64,000 nt of DNA, taken from NCBI RefSeq assembly GCF_003315205.1, contig NZ_QNRR01000001.1:806001-870000 (forward strand), in the 5' to 3' direction. Position 1 is the first letter of the stretch, and the number at the start of each line of letters is the position of its first letter. Below, in pieces: positions 43,562 through 52,503 of the stretch. Under the pieces are notes generated by a model that was given only the letters and a program-made list of their open reading frames with translations, did no database searches and was not told where the DNA came from. Source of the DNA: Roseimicrobium gellanilyticum. Lineage in GTDB: Bacteria; Verrucomicrobiota; Verrucomicrobiia; Verrucomicrobiales; Verrucomicrobiaceae. A program made the translations under genes and the position numbers.

Positions 43562-45217
43562 CTACTGCTTGGCTTCTTTCTTATCGCCAGCGTCCGCCTT
43601 CCACGCAATCACCTGCCCACGCTCCAGCAGGCGCGCTTGCAGCTTCGGAACATCGATGGACTGCACATCGGCATTCGCTCGGATGGCGTGAGCGGCGGCG
43701 ACGCCGGAGGATTCACCGAGGACGCAGAAGACGGGCTCCATGCGGGCGGAGGCGTAGGCGATGAAGCTGGCGGAGAAGCAGGTGGGCACGATGAGATTGG
43801 TGCATTCCGATGTCTTTGGCACAATGCTGCGGTAGGGGACGGGGTAGGGATGGCCGGTGCCTTTGGCGCCGCCGATGAACATGTTGCCTTCGGTGGCCAC
43901 GCCGAGTTCCTCGGTCTCTGGATGGAGCGCCACGTAGCGGCGCACGGGATAGATATCCACACCGTAGAGGGCGAGGCCCACGCCGTCTTTTTCGTCCGTC
44001 TTGTTCAGCACATCGGCATGAGTGAGGATGTAGTCGCTCTGCATGCGGCGAGAGATGCGCACGTAGAGCTGGTGAGGCCAGCCTTCGGTGTCCGGGTGCA
44101 TGGTTTTGTTCAGGCCGAGGGCGGCGGTCTCTTTGCGGAAGTCCTCCGGCACACGTGCATCGGTGCTCAGGAAATGATGCAGCCCGCGCAGGTAGTCCAC
44201 GTGCTGGCGCCAGACTTTTGATTTGGTGATCCAGTCGCCGTCTTGATAGAAGCGACTGATGCCCAGAGGCGACATGGTCACGAGTGACTTGCGCTGGTAG
44301 TTGTATTCGCCTTCGTTTCTCCAACCGGGGAAGATGCCTGCGAGGCTCTCCTTGAGTTTCTTCGCATCGGAGCCTTGGGTCTTCACGAGATGCTCTACAT
44401 AGCGGCCCACGAGTTCGTATTGGGCGGGGTTGTAGTCATCGGGTGGAGTGAGGGCGGCACGCTTTTCGGGATCGGAAGTGACGTAGAAGCGGAAGTTGTA
44501 GGCCTGCGTGTAATCGTCACCCGCGTGGCGTGGCTTGCCGTGATCCTTGTCCACCCACGGCAGCATACCACTCGCGGGATCTCCTGGTGTGATGAAAGGT
44601 GATATAGGGGTCCAATTCGTGGGAGGGCCTACGCCGGCCACGGATTCGTTGAACTTGTCCTTTGGCTCACGGCCGGAGGTGTAGCTCACTTTGGCGGCGG
44701 GGAGGAAGTCGCCTTCGTAGCTGGCATCGATGAAGACCTTGGCGGTGACGATGGTGTTGGAATCATCGACAGCGCTGGGGACGGGGATGCCCCACTTGTC
44801 CGGCGGTGCGTGGTCGAGATGAATCTTGGTGATGCGGGCGCCTTCCTTGTCGGCGCTGCGGAGGCGATGCTCGAAGATGATGGGGATGCCTTCGTCCTTG
44901 AGCCATTGGGAGAAGGACTCGCGGATCTGGGGTGGGCTGTTTCCGGCTTTGAAGATCTTGGTGGTGGTGAGTCCACCCACGGCACGTGGCTCCGGGCAAT
45001 CCTGCATGGGCTTGATGCCGGCGCCGAGGATGCCACCGACCCAACGGCTCGGCTCGATGAGCACCACGGAGAGGCCTTCCTGTTTTGCGGCGACGGCGGC
45101 CGTGATACCTGCAGGCGTGGCGCCGTAGACGCAGACGTCGGCCTCACGGAAGGTGGGTTTGGCGTGGAGGGGTGACCACGTCAACGGGAGGATGGCAGCG
45201 AGGAGGAGGCGTTTCAT
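43562..45217 (-). CDS. Exported FAD-dependent oxidoreductase
   Basis: A 551-residue protein with a signal peptide (LLLAAILPLTWSPLHA) and an N-terminal FAD-binding fold DVCVYGATPAGITAAVAAKQEG...LIEP (G-x-(T/P)-x-(A)-G variant of GxGxxG). Later blocks are VFIDASYEGDFLPAAKVSYTSGRE, ATEGNMFIGG and IVPTCFSASFIAYASARMEPVFCVLGESSGVAAA, the pattern of the large FAD-oxidoreductase family common in Verrucomicrobia/Planctomycetes polysaccharide loci (xanthan-lyase-associated). It probably oxidises a sugar or polyol in the periplasm. A homologue follows upstream at 45325; the pair arose by duplication. Confidence 0.85.
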   Translation of the reverse strand: MKRLLLAAILPLTWSPLHAKPTFREADVCVYGATPAGITAAVAAKQEGLSVVLIEPSRWVGGILGAGIKPMQDCPEPRAVGGLTTTKIFKAGNSPPQIRESFSQWLKDEGIPIIFEHRLRSADKEGARITKIHLDHAPPDKWGIPVPSAVDDSNTIVTAKVFIDASYEGDFLPAAKVSYTSGREPKDKFNESVAGVGPPTNWTPISPFITPGDPASGMLPWVDKDHGKPRHAGDDYTQAYNFRFYVTSDPEKRAALTPPDDYNPAQYELVGRYVEHLVKTQGSDAKKLKESLAGIFPGWRNEGEYNYQRKSLVTMSPLGISRFYQDGDWITKSKVWRQHVDYLRGLHHFLSTDARVPEDFRKETAALGLNKTMHPDTEGWPHQLYVRISRRMQSDYILTHADVLNKTDEKDGVGLALYGVDIYPVRRYVALHPETEELGVATEGNMFIGGAKGTGHPYPVPYRSIVPKTSECTNLIVPTCFSASFIAYASARMEPVFCVLGESSGVAAAHAIRANADVQSIDVPKLQARLLERGQVIAWKADAGDKKEAKQ

Positions 45218-45235
45218 GCGGGAAGAAGATTGAGG

Positions 45236-45322
45236 CGGCTTCGCCGCGGTGATACGCCCAGCAGGCTGGGGCTCAGGAAAGCGGCAGCAGGCTGCCGCAG
45301 TCCAAGGCCGCTGCGCGTCGAG
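45236..45322 (+). repeat. Dispersed intergenic repeat, family A, copy 3
   Basis: Lies between the two FAD oxidoreductase genes. It aligns end to end with 16125-16215: GGCTTCGCCGCGGTGA, CAGCAGGCTG, core GGAAAGCGGCAGCAGGCTG then CCGCAGTCCAAGG (45276-45307), and CGCTGCGCGTCG. The core has a perfect GCGGCAGC-AG-GCTGCCGC hairpin. Confidence 0.7.
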
Positions 45323-45324
45323 AG

Positions 45325-46944
45325 CTACGGAAGGTCCAAGGCTTGTTTTTGGGCGAGGAGGCGTTGACGGAGTTTGGAGTATTCCAATTTTTGCACAGGC
45401 TCGCCACTCTTTCCGGCTATGGCGGCGGCGATGCCGGCGCTTTGGCCGATGGTCATCCAGCAGGGTTCGACGCGTACGGAGCTGTAGGCCACATGCGTGG
45501 AGGAGAGGGCGACGGGCACGAGGAGGTTGGAGCATTCCTCCGCCTTGGGAGTGATGGAGCGGTAGGGGATTTGGTAGGCGTAGCCGCGCTTGGTGTTCGG
45601 CACGCGCACGGGGAAGATGGTGCCTTCATTGACCACTTCGCCATCGCCGCGGGCGACGCGCTGACAGTCGTGGGAGTCGATGGGGAAGGACGCGAGCGCG
45701 ATGGAGTCTTCTTTCGCGGGACTCTTCAGGATGTCGCCTTCGGTGATGACATGCGCGCCACGCATACGCCGGCCTTCGCGAACATAGAGCTGCGGCGACC
45801 AATGGCCGTACTCGGCGAACTCATCCTTGCAGAGGCCGTAGGCGGCGAGCTGGTCGCGGAGGTTCTGCGGCACGGCGGGGTCGGTGGTGAGGAATTGGTA
45901 GAGCTCCAAGATGTACTGCTTGTGCTCCTCCCAGATGCGGGCGCGCCCGGCTTCATCCGCCTCAGACCAGCCATTGCAGCCCCCGACAAGGCCCATGGAG
46001 AATTGTTTTCCGATGCCGTTGTTGGCATCCACCTTGTTGCCGGGGAGGGGATAGAGATCCCAGAGGAGGATGGGCTTCTTCTCCTGGGCGAAATAACGCC
46101 GCACGACTTCGAAGCGGGCTGGGTCATACTTCGCTGGCGCGGGGAAGGGCACGCGATTTGCGGCGTCGGTGGTGAGGCACAGGCGGAAGCTGTAGACCAT
46201 CACGTTCTTGTCGCCTTCTTCTTCGGGGCCGGCGTCTTTGGTGGTGAGAAGGGGGAGGAGATTGCCTTTGTCATCGAGGCCGGAGATAGGCATGGGCTTC
46301 TTCGGATACTGTTTGCCCGCGTAGGTTTCATTGAACTCCTTGCGACCTTCACGACCGATGACCCAAGTCACGCCTGCGGCAGCCATGAGATCGCCTTCAT
46401 AGGTGGCGTCGATGAAGGCCTTGGCGGAAAAGGTATCGCCGTCCTTGGTGGTGAAGCTGGAGATCTTGCTGCCGTCCTTCTTCACGGTAGTGAGCACCTT
46501 CTTGCCCAGCACGGTGACCTTGGCTTCGTCCAGCATGGCCTTTTGCACACGTGCGGCGACGTGGGGCTCATAGGTCCAGGGTTTGTGATCATCTTTTACA
46601 GAGACGTCGTAGGGCAGCTTCACGCCGCGACTCTTGTAGTCGGCTTCCATGCGAAGGTGGAACTCTTCAAACACGCCCTTGAGATGCGTGCGGAACATCT
46701 GGTTGGAATCGCTGAAGCACAGGCCGCCGGTATTCACTCCACCGATGTGAGCCGTGGGTTCCGCCAGAATCACCGTGGCGCCTTCACGGGCGGCACCGAT
46801 GGCCGCACAGAATCCCGCAGGCGTGGCGCCGTAGATGACGACATCGGCTGAGTGAGTCTCTGCCTGGAGAGCAGGGCTGAGGAGGATGCCTGCGAATGCA
46901 CAGGTGATGGAACGGAAAAACCGATGGCGGGTCAAGGAGAGCAT
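45325..46944 (-). CDS. Exported FAD-dependent oxidoreductase, paralogue
   Basis: A 539-residue paralogue of the 43562 protein: signal sequence (SITCAFAGILLSPALQA), FAD-binding VVIYGATPAGFCAAIGAAREGATVILAEPTAHIGG, FIDATYEGDLMAAAGVTWVIGREG and VALSSTHVAYSSVRVEPCWMTIGQSAGIAAA. The set of conserved aromatic/Arg residues differs from its neighbour, so the substrate probably differs. Start ATG 46944 (MLSLTRH) is used; the frame is open to 47211. The two genes are parallel and separated by the family A repeat. Confidence 0.85.
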   Translation of the reverse strand: MLSLTRHRFFRSITCAFAGILLSPALQAETHSADVVIYGATPAGFCAAIGAAREGATVILAEPTAHIGGVNTGGLCFSDSNQMFRTHLKGVFEEFHLRMEADYKSRGVKLPYDVSVKDDHKPWTYEPHVAARVQKAMLDEAKVTVLGKKVLTTVKKDGSKISSFTTKDGDTFSAKAFIDATYEGDLMAAAGVTWVIGREGRKEFNETYAGKQYPKKPMPISGLDDKGNLLPLLTTKDAGPEEEGDKNVMVYSFRLCLTTDAANRVPFPAPAKYDPARFEVVRRYFAQEKKPILLWDLYPLPGNKVDANNGIGKQFSMGLVGGCNGWSEADEAGRARIWEEHKQYILELYQFLTTDPAVPQNLRDQLAAYGLCKDEFAEYGHWSPQLYVREGRRMRGAHVITEGDILKSPAKEDSIALASFPIDSHDCQRVARGDGEVVNEGTIFPVRVPNTKRGYAYQIPYRSITPKAEECSNLLVPVALSSTHVAYSSVRVEPCWMTIGQSAGIAAAIAGKSGEPVQKLEYSKLRQRLLAQKQALDLP

Positions 46945-47211
46945 GGTGGGGATGTGCGGGGGCACTGGATGATTGGGCTGCTGAAGAGCCAGCGGAGACA
47001 TGAGTGCCGATGTGCACGATTTTGGACAATGCGGAGGGGTGCGATGGTTGTCGGGATGCGGCTGGGTGTGGCAGGCTGCATTGGATTCAACACAGAGACA
47101 CAGAGACGCAGAGGAACTTCGGAGACTGAAACTGAGAGCGCGGGAGGCGAGGGGACTTCGTGGTCTCCAGGGACCCATGCGGCCGCAATGGCCGAGGTAC
47201 TTTTGCCGCAT

Positions 47212-48360
47212 CTACCGTTTCCCGCCCCAATTCGTCACTGCGCCGATCAAGGCCCCGGCGACCACACCTGCGGCTGTCACCGCGACCACGGTCTTCATGC
47301 TGGTGGGAGTGTTTCCGTTGTAGTGCTGGGTGGTGTGCTCCAGCACGGCTTCTTCTCGTGGAGAGAGGGAATGCCCGGGTCGCCAGACGACGGAGTCTGG
47401 GTTGGGTTCGGTTCCTTTTGTACTTGGAGAAGGCAGGCCGCTTTGCGCGCGTGCTTCCTCGGTCACCGGTTTTGCATCGGGCTCGGGAGCAATCTTCTCC
47501 GCCATCACTTGGGTGTAGGCACGGGTGAACTCCGCGCCGAAGAGCAGGATGCAGGAGGAGTAGTACACCCAGAGCAGCAGCAGGACCACGGACCCCGCCG
47601 CGCCAAAGCTGGAGAGCGTGCTCTCGCGACCGAGGTAGTAGGCGAGGCCGAGCTTCCCTGTTTCAAAGAGCACCGCCGTCACTGCTGCGCCGAGCCACAC
47701 GTGACGCCAGGCGATCTGCACATCCGGCAGCACTTTGAGGATCATCGCGAAGAGGGTGGTGACGATGGCGAATGAGAGGACAAAGTTTGCCGTGGTCCAC
47801 ACAAAGGCCGGCACGCCAAAGCGGCCCTGCAGGTAGGTATTCAAGCTGGCCACCGCAGCACTTAGCAGCAGCGAGGTGAGGAGGAGGAAACCTATCACCA
47901 GGACCATGGCAAAGCTCAGCAGGCGATTGTGGATGAAATCGCGCACCACGCTCGTGGTCTTGAGCTGGACTTCCCAGATGGTGTTCAGCGAGTCCTTGAG
48001 CTGACCGAAGACACCCGAGGCGCCAATCATCAATGCGGCAAGACCCAGGGCCAGCGCGAATCCTCCACGCAAGGGCTGGTGGGCGCTCTTCACCAGGGCC
48101 TGCACCGCGGTGGCGGCTGGAGTGCCAATGTAGTTTTCAAGCTGCGACTCGAGCTGGCCCTTGGCCGCGTCTGGACCGTAGAACACGCCGACGATATACA
48201 CCGCCACAATCAGCAGCGGGGCGATGGAGAAGATGGAATAGTAGGAGAGCGCGGCGCTCAGTCGCAGCACGCCGTCCTCCGCAAAGCCCTCCACACTGCG
48301 GCGCAGGATGACGAAAAAGCGGCTGGCAGTCAGGGCCTTCAATCGTAGAGCCGCTCGCAT
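47212..48360 (-). CDS. YihY/BrkB-family inner-membrane protein
   Basis: A 382-residue protein. Residues 1-290 form the YihY/virulence-factor BrkB fold: six TM helices with LSAALSYYSIFSIAPLLIV, GVFGQLKDSLNTIWEV and VVLLLLWVYYSSCILLFGAEFTRAY. After that comes a Pro/Ser/Glu-rich cytoplasmic or periplasmic linker and a C-terminal extra TM (TVVAVTAAGVVAGALIGAVTNW), an addition to the usual architecture. The family is suggested to be transporters; substrate unknown. It is a single gene, minus strand, with the 267-base gap 46945-47211 behind it showing nothing clear. Confidence 0.88.
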   Translation of the reverse strand: MRAALRLKALTASRFFVILRRSVEGFAEDGVLRLSAALSYYSIFSIAPLLIVAVYIVGVFYGPDAAKGQLESQLENYIGTPAATAVQALVKSAHQPLRGGFALALGLAALMIGASGVFGQLKDSLNTIWEVQLKTTSVVRDFIHNRLLSFAMVLVIGFLLLTSLLLSAAVASLNTYLQGRFGVPAFVWTTANFVLSFAIVTTLFAMILKVLPDVQIAWRHVWLGAAVTAVLFETGKLGLAYYLGRESTLSSFGAAGSVVLLLLWVYYSSCILLFGAEFTRAYTQVMAEKIAPEPDAKPVTEEARAQSGLPSPSTKGTEPNPDSVVWRPGHSLSPREEAVLEHTTQHYNGNTPTSMKTVVAVTAAGVVAGALIGAVTNWGGKR

Positions 48361-48388
48361 ATCCCATCCCCATCGTGCGAGGTTCGGG

Positions 48389-48748
48389 TCAGTTCAAGGG
48401 GCGCTGGAAGAGCTTGGTCAGACTACCCGGTGCCTCCCGATGGAGGTCGCGGGGGAGATTGTCCTGGAGTGTGGTCAGCCACTTTGGAGAGAGCCCATCG
48501 AGGATGGCTCCATTCACCTCCGGAGGAGCGGCAAAGGCCCAGCGCTCGGGCTGGTGGGCTTGGAGGAGGCGCGCGACATGTCCGGCAGCCTGCCGGGCAA
48601 AACTATCGCGGGAAAGGCGAGTGTCCTGGTCGCCAGGCGTATCCGTGATGGCGATGGCATTGATGAGTCGGAGGCGCTGGCCACCTTCCGAGGAAAAGGC
48701 CTTCAGCGTCCGGCGGTCAGCCACCAGGATGAATGGGGGGGGATTCAT
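48389..48748 (-). CDS. Host-attachment-protein-like protein
   Basis: A 119-residue protein reading FILVADRRTLKAFSSE at the start, then RQAAGHVARLLQAHQPERWAFAAPPEVNGAILDGLSPKWLTTLQDNLPRDLHREAPGSLTKLF. The order (V.D...L..F, ...AP....L...L...L......DL.......L...) is that of the bacterial host-attachment/AtsE-like family (related to archaeo-eukaryotic release-factor domains). Usual members are ~140 residues, so this is slightly short, lacking a middle segment. Role unknown. ATG 48748 fits; the longer ORF from 48808 adds no domain. Confidence 0.7.
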   Translation of the reverse strand: MNPPPFILVADRRTLKAFSSEGGQRLRLINAIAITDTPGDQDTRLSRDSFARQAAGHVARLLQAHQPERWAFAAPPEVNGAILDGLSPKWLTTLQDNLPRDLHREAPGSLTKLFQRPLN

Positions 48749-48841
48749 GCACCCATGCATCGCAACAAATCGGGGCGACGGATGGGTATGGCATGCACTT
48801 TGCCGCACTCAGGATGATGGCTGACCGCGTTGGCTATGAAG

Positions 48842-49123
48842 CTAGCGGCGCAGAATGATGGTGTCGCTGGTGTTGGCCACGACCGTCCAGCCTTCCCTGG
48901 CCTGTTGATCCAGCACAGTCTGGAGCACTTCAGGCGCGGTTTTGTGGGGTGGCCCGGACAGGTGGTCAAGATCGATGGCGCGGTATTCGCCCGCAGGATC
49001 AGAAGTAGCGAACTGGGTGAGCACTCTGGAGGGCTCACCTTGCGCCTCCTGCTGGACAAGGGCCACCAAAGTCATGAACGCCAGCGCAGCGCACACAGCA
49101 ATGGTTGAGGGGTTTGCTTTCAT
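48842..49123 (-). CDS. Small secreted DUF4177-like protein
   Basis: A 93-residue protein: signal peptide (TIAVCAALAFMTLVALVQQEAQG), then EYRAIDLDHL...LQTVLDQQAREGWTVVANTSDTIILRR, the beta-alpha-beta pattern of DUF4177 (E(Y/F).......L...L...(G..GW.(L/V)....). Function is unknown. The final strand IILRR is typical. Solitary minus-strand gene before the divergent exonuclease. Confidence 0.65.
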   Translation of the reverse strand: MKANPSTIAVCAALAFMTLVALVQQEAQGEPSRVLTQFATSDPAGEYRAIDLDHLSGPPHKTAPEVLQTVLDQQAREGWTVVANTSDTIILRR

Positions 49124-49260
49124 GGAGGGTTTTTAGTTACAGGAAGGAATCGTTGTCCGGCGTTGCCATGGATCTGTATGGAGGATTTTTGCTGGCATGA
49201 GCAGTGTGGATTTTTGCCATGATGTCGGGCATTGTGCCGCAACTCCGGTCCCCAATTTCA

Positions 49261-49779
49261 ATGAGCTACATCATGGTCGACGTAGAATCCGATGGTCCCA
49301 TTCCCGGGGACTTTTCGATGGTCTGTTTCGGCGCTGTGGTGGTGGAGCCGGAACTCGGGCAGACGTTTTACGGACGGCTGAGGCCGATCTCAGAAAAGTG
49401 GATCCCAGAAGCGCTGGCGGTAAGTGGATTCACTCGTGAGGAGGTACAGGCATTTGCGGAGCCCGTTGAAGTCATGAGCGACTTTGCGACATGGCTGAAG
49501 GAGCACTCGCAGGGCCAGCCCATGTTCATCTCGGACAACAACGGGTTCGACTGGCAGTTCATCAATTGGTACTTCCATCACTTCACCGGAGCCAATCCCT
49601 TCGGCTTCTCCTCCACAAATCTCGGGTCTCTGTACAAAGGGCTGGTGAAGGATACCTTTCAGAACTTCAAGCACTTGAGGCGTACGAAGCACACCCACGA
49701 TCCGGTGGATGATGCCCGGGGAAATGCAGAGGCGCTGCTCACCATGAAGGCTGAGATGGGCCTGAAAGTGCGCTTGTAG
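49261..49779 (+). CDS. DEDD-family 3'-5' exonuclease-like protein
   Basis: A 172-residue protein with exonuclease motifs: MVDVESDGP (D-x-E, Exo I), FISDNNGFDWQFINWYF (Exo II Asp), and HTHDPVDDARGNAEALL (Exo III H...D). This is the DnaQ/RNase T-like DEDDh order, with DVESDGP as in a group of uncharacterised exonucleases. Its substrate may be DNA or RNA ends; none is assigned. The ATG 49261 (MSYIMVDV) is used; an ATG at 49273 is also possible. It precedes the Bat-like operon by 99 bases. Confidence 0.8.
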   Translation: MSYIMVDVESDGPIPGDFSMVCFGAVVVEPELGQTFYGRLRPISEKWIPEALAVSGFTREEVQAFAEPVEVMSDFATWLKEHSQGQPMFISDNNGFDWQFINWYFHHFTGANPFGFSSTNLGSLYKGLVKDTFQNFKHLRRTKHTHDPVDDARGNAEALLTMKAEMGLKVRL

Positions 49780-49878
49780 GCAGTGCCACCTCCGATGGTT
49801 TGGCCGGATTCCAGGGAGAGTGAGAATACCTGCATTTTTCTTGAGTCTTTGGCGCAGTTGTCGCGTTACACTTCATGC

Positions 49879-52503
49879 ATGGCGGGTGCATTCTGGTCGA
49901 CTCAGGCACACCTGGCGGGGCTCAGCCTCGCGGCCTGCGCATCTCTGGTGCTCATCCGTCCCGTTTCTGCACAGGAATTGGATGTTGCCCGGGTGTTCGA
50001 CGAACGGAACATCGAGCCCATGCGGGAGCTCTACCAGCAGGGGGAGTATGAGCGGGTGGCGGAGATTGCGAAGGTCTTCATTGAGCGTGGCCAGCCTTCG
50101 CCGGAGTGGTGGATTTTCCGCCTGAAGGCCTGCCACGATCTGGGTCGGGTGGATGAACTGGTGCAGGCCGCGAATGAAGCGGCGCAGAGGCATGCCAAGG
50201 AACTGCCGGTGCTCATCACCTGCCATGAGGTCCTGACCGCGTGGGGCAAGAAGGAGGAGGCGGCGAAGATTCTCCAGCAGATCAACACCGTGGCCAAGGG
50301 GAAGCCGACCAGCCAACGGACAGCGCGGGACATGGTGGCGCTGGGCCGGGCTGCTTTGGCGGCGGGCGCGGATCCACAAAAGGTGATCCAGCAATTCCTG
50401 GACCCCGCGAAGAAGAAGGAGGCGAAGCTGAAGGACACCTACCTGGCTCTGGGGGAGCTGGCCCTGGCAAAGTCTGACTATGCTCGCGCGGCCAATGAAT
50501 TCCGCGATGGGCTAAAGCACCACGATGCCGACCCGGACCTGCGCTATGGGCTGGCCCGAGCCTTCCAATCCAGCGACCGGAAGAAGAGCATGGAACTTGT
50601 GGAGCAGATCCTGCAGGGCAATGCTTTGCACCCCGGTGCGCACCTGCTGAAGGCGGAGCATCACATCAATGCGGAAGAGTACGACGAGGCACGGCTCGCA
50701 CTGGAGCCTGCGATTGAGGTAAATTCCAATCATCCCGAGGGTTGGGGCCTGCGCGCCGTGCTCTCGATTTTGCAAGACAACAAGCCCAAGGACGCGGAGG
50801 AGGCCCGGAAGCAGGGATTGAAGCTCTGGGCGCAGAATCCAGCGGTGGATATCATCATCGGGCGCTCCCTGTCGCGCGGGTATCGGTTCAAGGAAGCGGA
50901 GGAGCACTTGCGCGAGGCGCTCAAGCTCGACCCGCAGTCTCTCTCCGCCAAGGTGCATCTCTGCCAGGCGCTTTTCCGTTTGGGGAAGGAGGACGAAGCA
51001 TGGAAGGTGGCGAAGGAGGTGCGTGATGCCGACGGCTACAATGTCCAGGCTTACAATATTGGGCTGCTGGAGGCGGAGATGAAGGGATTCAAGGTGCGGG
51101 AGACGCCCGATTTCGTTCTGAAGCTACCGGCGAAAGATGACGCGGTGTATGGTGACCGGGCGCTGGAACTTCTTACGGAAGCGAAGCAGGTGCTGTGCGC
51201 GAAGTATGGCCTCACGTTGGACCATCCAGTGCTGGTGGAGTTTTTTCCCTCACAGCAGGACTTTGCGATTCGCACCTTCGGCAATCTCGGTGGGCAGGGG
51301 ATTCTTGGCGCTTGCTTCGGCTCGGTGGTGACGATGAACAGCCCCCAGGGAGTTGCCTCGAACCGCAGCAATTGGGAGGGTACTTTGTGGCATGAGTTCT
51401 GCCACGTGGTGACGCTTACCGTCACGCACAATCGCATGCCTCGCTGGCTGAGTGAGGGCATCTCCGTATATGAGGAATCGAAGCGCGATCCTTCCTGGGG
51501 CATGCGGATGAATGCAAGCTATCGCCGCATGACGCTGGATGAGGAGACGCTCACGCCCATGAGCAAGATGAGCCGCGCCTTCCTGAGTCCGAAAAGCAGC
51601 GAGCATGTGATGTTCGCCTACTATGAGTCCTCCCAGGCGGTGGACTGGTTGCTGAAGACGTATGGCGAGAAAAAATTCCAGGCTGTGCTGAAGGACCTCG
51701 CGGACGGTCGTCGCATCAATGAGGCGCTGGCGCGCCATTGTGGCAAGGTGGAGAAGCTGGATGAGGACTTCGCGAAGCACATGCGGAAACTGGCGGAAGC
51801 GTTTGCGCCCAAGGGGGACTGGGAGAAGCCGGAGCGTGAGGAAGTGGATCCGCGCAATGAGGCCGCAATCGCGGAATATCTGCGAGAGCATCCCAACAAC
51901 CTCTGGGCGCTCGAATTGAGAACGCGTCGTCTGGTGGCTGGAGAGCAATGGACTGAGGGGCTGGAGCTCGCCAAACGACTCATCGAACTGGCGCCGGACA
52001 ACGCAGGCGAAAACAGTGGCTATCACTTCGCGGCGCAATGTTTCCGTGGCATGAAGCAGACCGAGGGTGAGGCGGCGATGCTGCGCGAGTGGGCGAAGCG
52101 CGATGGCGGTGCGCATGAGGCCTTCCTCCGGTTGGTGGAGCTCGATGCGGCGGCGAAGAACTGGAAGGGTGTGAGTGAGAACGTGCCCAAGCTGCTGAGC
52201 ATCCAACCCTTCCTGAAGCAACCGTATGAGTTGATGGCGCAGGCGTCGGAAACACTGGGTAACAAGGATGCCGCAGTGTGGGCGCTGCAGAAGTTGATAT
52301 TCCTCGGCCCGGACCATCCCGTGGAGGTGAATTTCAGTCTGGCCCGCCTGCTCCGCGAAAAAGATGATGCGGCGGCAAAGCGTCACCTGCTGGACGCCCT
52401 CGCGGAGGCTCCGCGTTTCCGTGATGGACACAAGCTGCTGCTTGAGTTGCAATCAGCGAAGCCCGCGGGGAAACCACCGGCGGTCACACCTTCCGTTCCA
52501 TGA
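49879..52503 (+). CDS. TPR-repeat protein with gluzincin-type metallopeptidase domain
   Basis: An 874-residue exported protein. Signal peptide (LSLAACASLVLIRPVSA). Residues about 40-420 are TPR/Sel1-like helices (ALKLDPQSLSAKVHLCQALFRLGKEDEAWKV). A peptidase-MA-like domain follows with zinc motif HEFCH (His 505, Glu 506, His 509) and downstream LSEGISVYEE (Glu 526 as third ligand). More TPR helices finish the protein. It probably cleaves or scaffolds an envelope protein. It overlaps the next gene by four bases (ATGA), making it the first gene of the operon. Start ATG 49879 gives the signal peptide. Confidence 0.85.
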   Translation: MAGAFWSTQAHLAGLSLAACASLVLIRPVSAQELDVARVFDERNIEPMRELYQQGEYERVAEIAKVFIERGQPSPEWWIFRLKACHDLGRVDELVQAANEAAQRHAKELPVLITCHEVLTAWGKKEEAAKILQQINTVAKGKPTSQRTARDMVALGRAALAAGADPQKVIQQFLDPAKKKEAKLKDTYLALGELALAKSDYARAANEFRDGLKHHDADPDLRYGLARAFQSSDRKKSMELVEQILQGNALHPGAHLLKAEHHINAEEYDEARLALEPAIEVNSNHPEGWGLRAVLSILQDNKPKDAEEARKQGLKLWAQNPAVDIIIGRSLSRGYRFKEAEEHLREALKLDPQSLSAKVHLCQALFRLGKEDEAWKVAKEVRDADGYNVQAYNIGLLEAEMKGFKVRETPDFVLKLPAKDDAVYGDRALELLTEAKQVLCAKYGLTLDHPVLVEFFPSQQDFAIRTFGNLGGQGILGACFGSVVTMNSPQGVASNRSNWEGTLWHEFCHVVTLTVTHNRMPRWLSEGISVYEESKRDPSWGMRMNASYRRMTLDEETLTPMSKMSRAFLSPKSSEHVMFAYYESSQAVDWLLKTYGEKKFQAVLKDLADGRRINEALARHCGKVEKLDEDFAKHMRKLAEAFAPKGDWEKPEREEVDPRNEAAIAEYLREHPNNLWALELRTRRLVAGEQWTEGLELAKRLIELAPDNAGENSGYHFAAQCFRGMKQTEGEAAMLREWAKRDGGAHEAFLRLVELDAAAKNWKGVSENVPKLLSIQPFLKQPYELMAQASETLGNKDAAVWALQKLIFLGPDHPVEVNFSLARLLREKDDAAAKRHLLDALAEAPRFRDGHKLLLELQSAKPAGKPPAVTPSVP

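Noticed and set aside
45218-45535. Upstream extension of the first FAD oxidoreductase to 45535
   Set aside because: It reads through the repeat and into the neighbouring gene; ATG 45217 gives a signal peptide and FAD fold.
45343-46851. 502-residue plus-strand frame opposite the second FAD oxidoreductase
   Set aside because: Antisense shadow of a gene with a clear FAD-binding motif.
47081-47110. CACAGAGACACAGAGACGCAGAGG-like purine-rich run as a CRISPR or tandem repeat
   Set aside because: Only a short imperfect ACAGAG pattern with no spacers; nothing like an array is present in the window.
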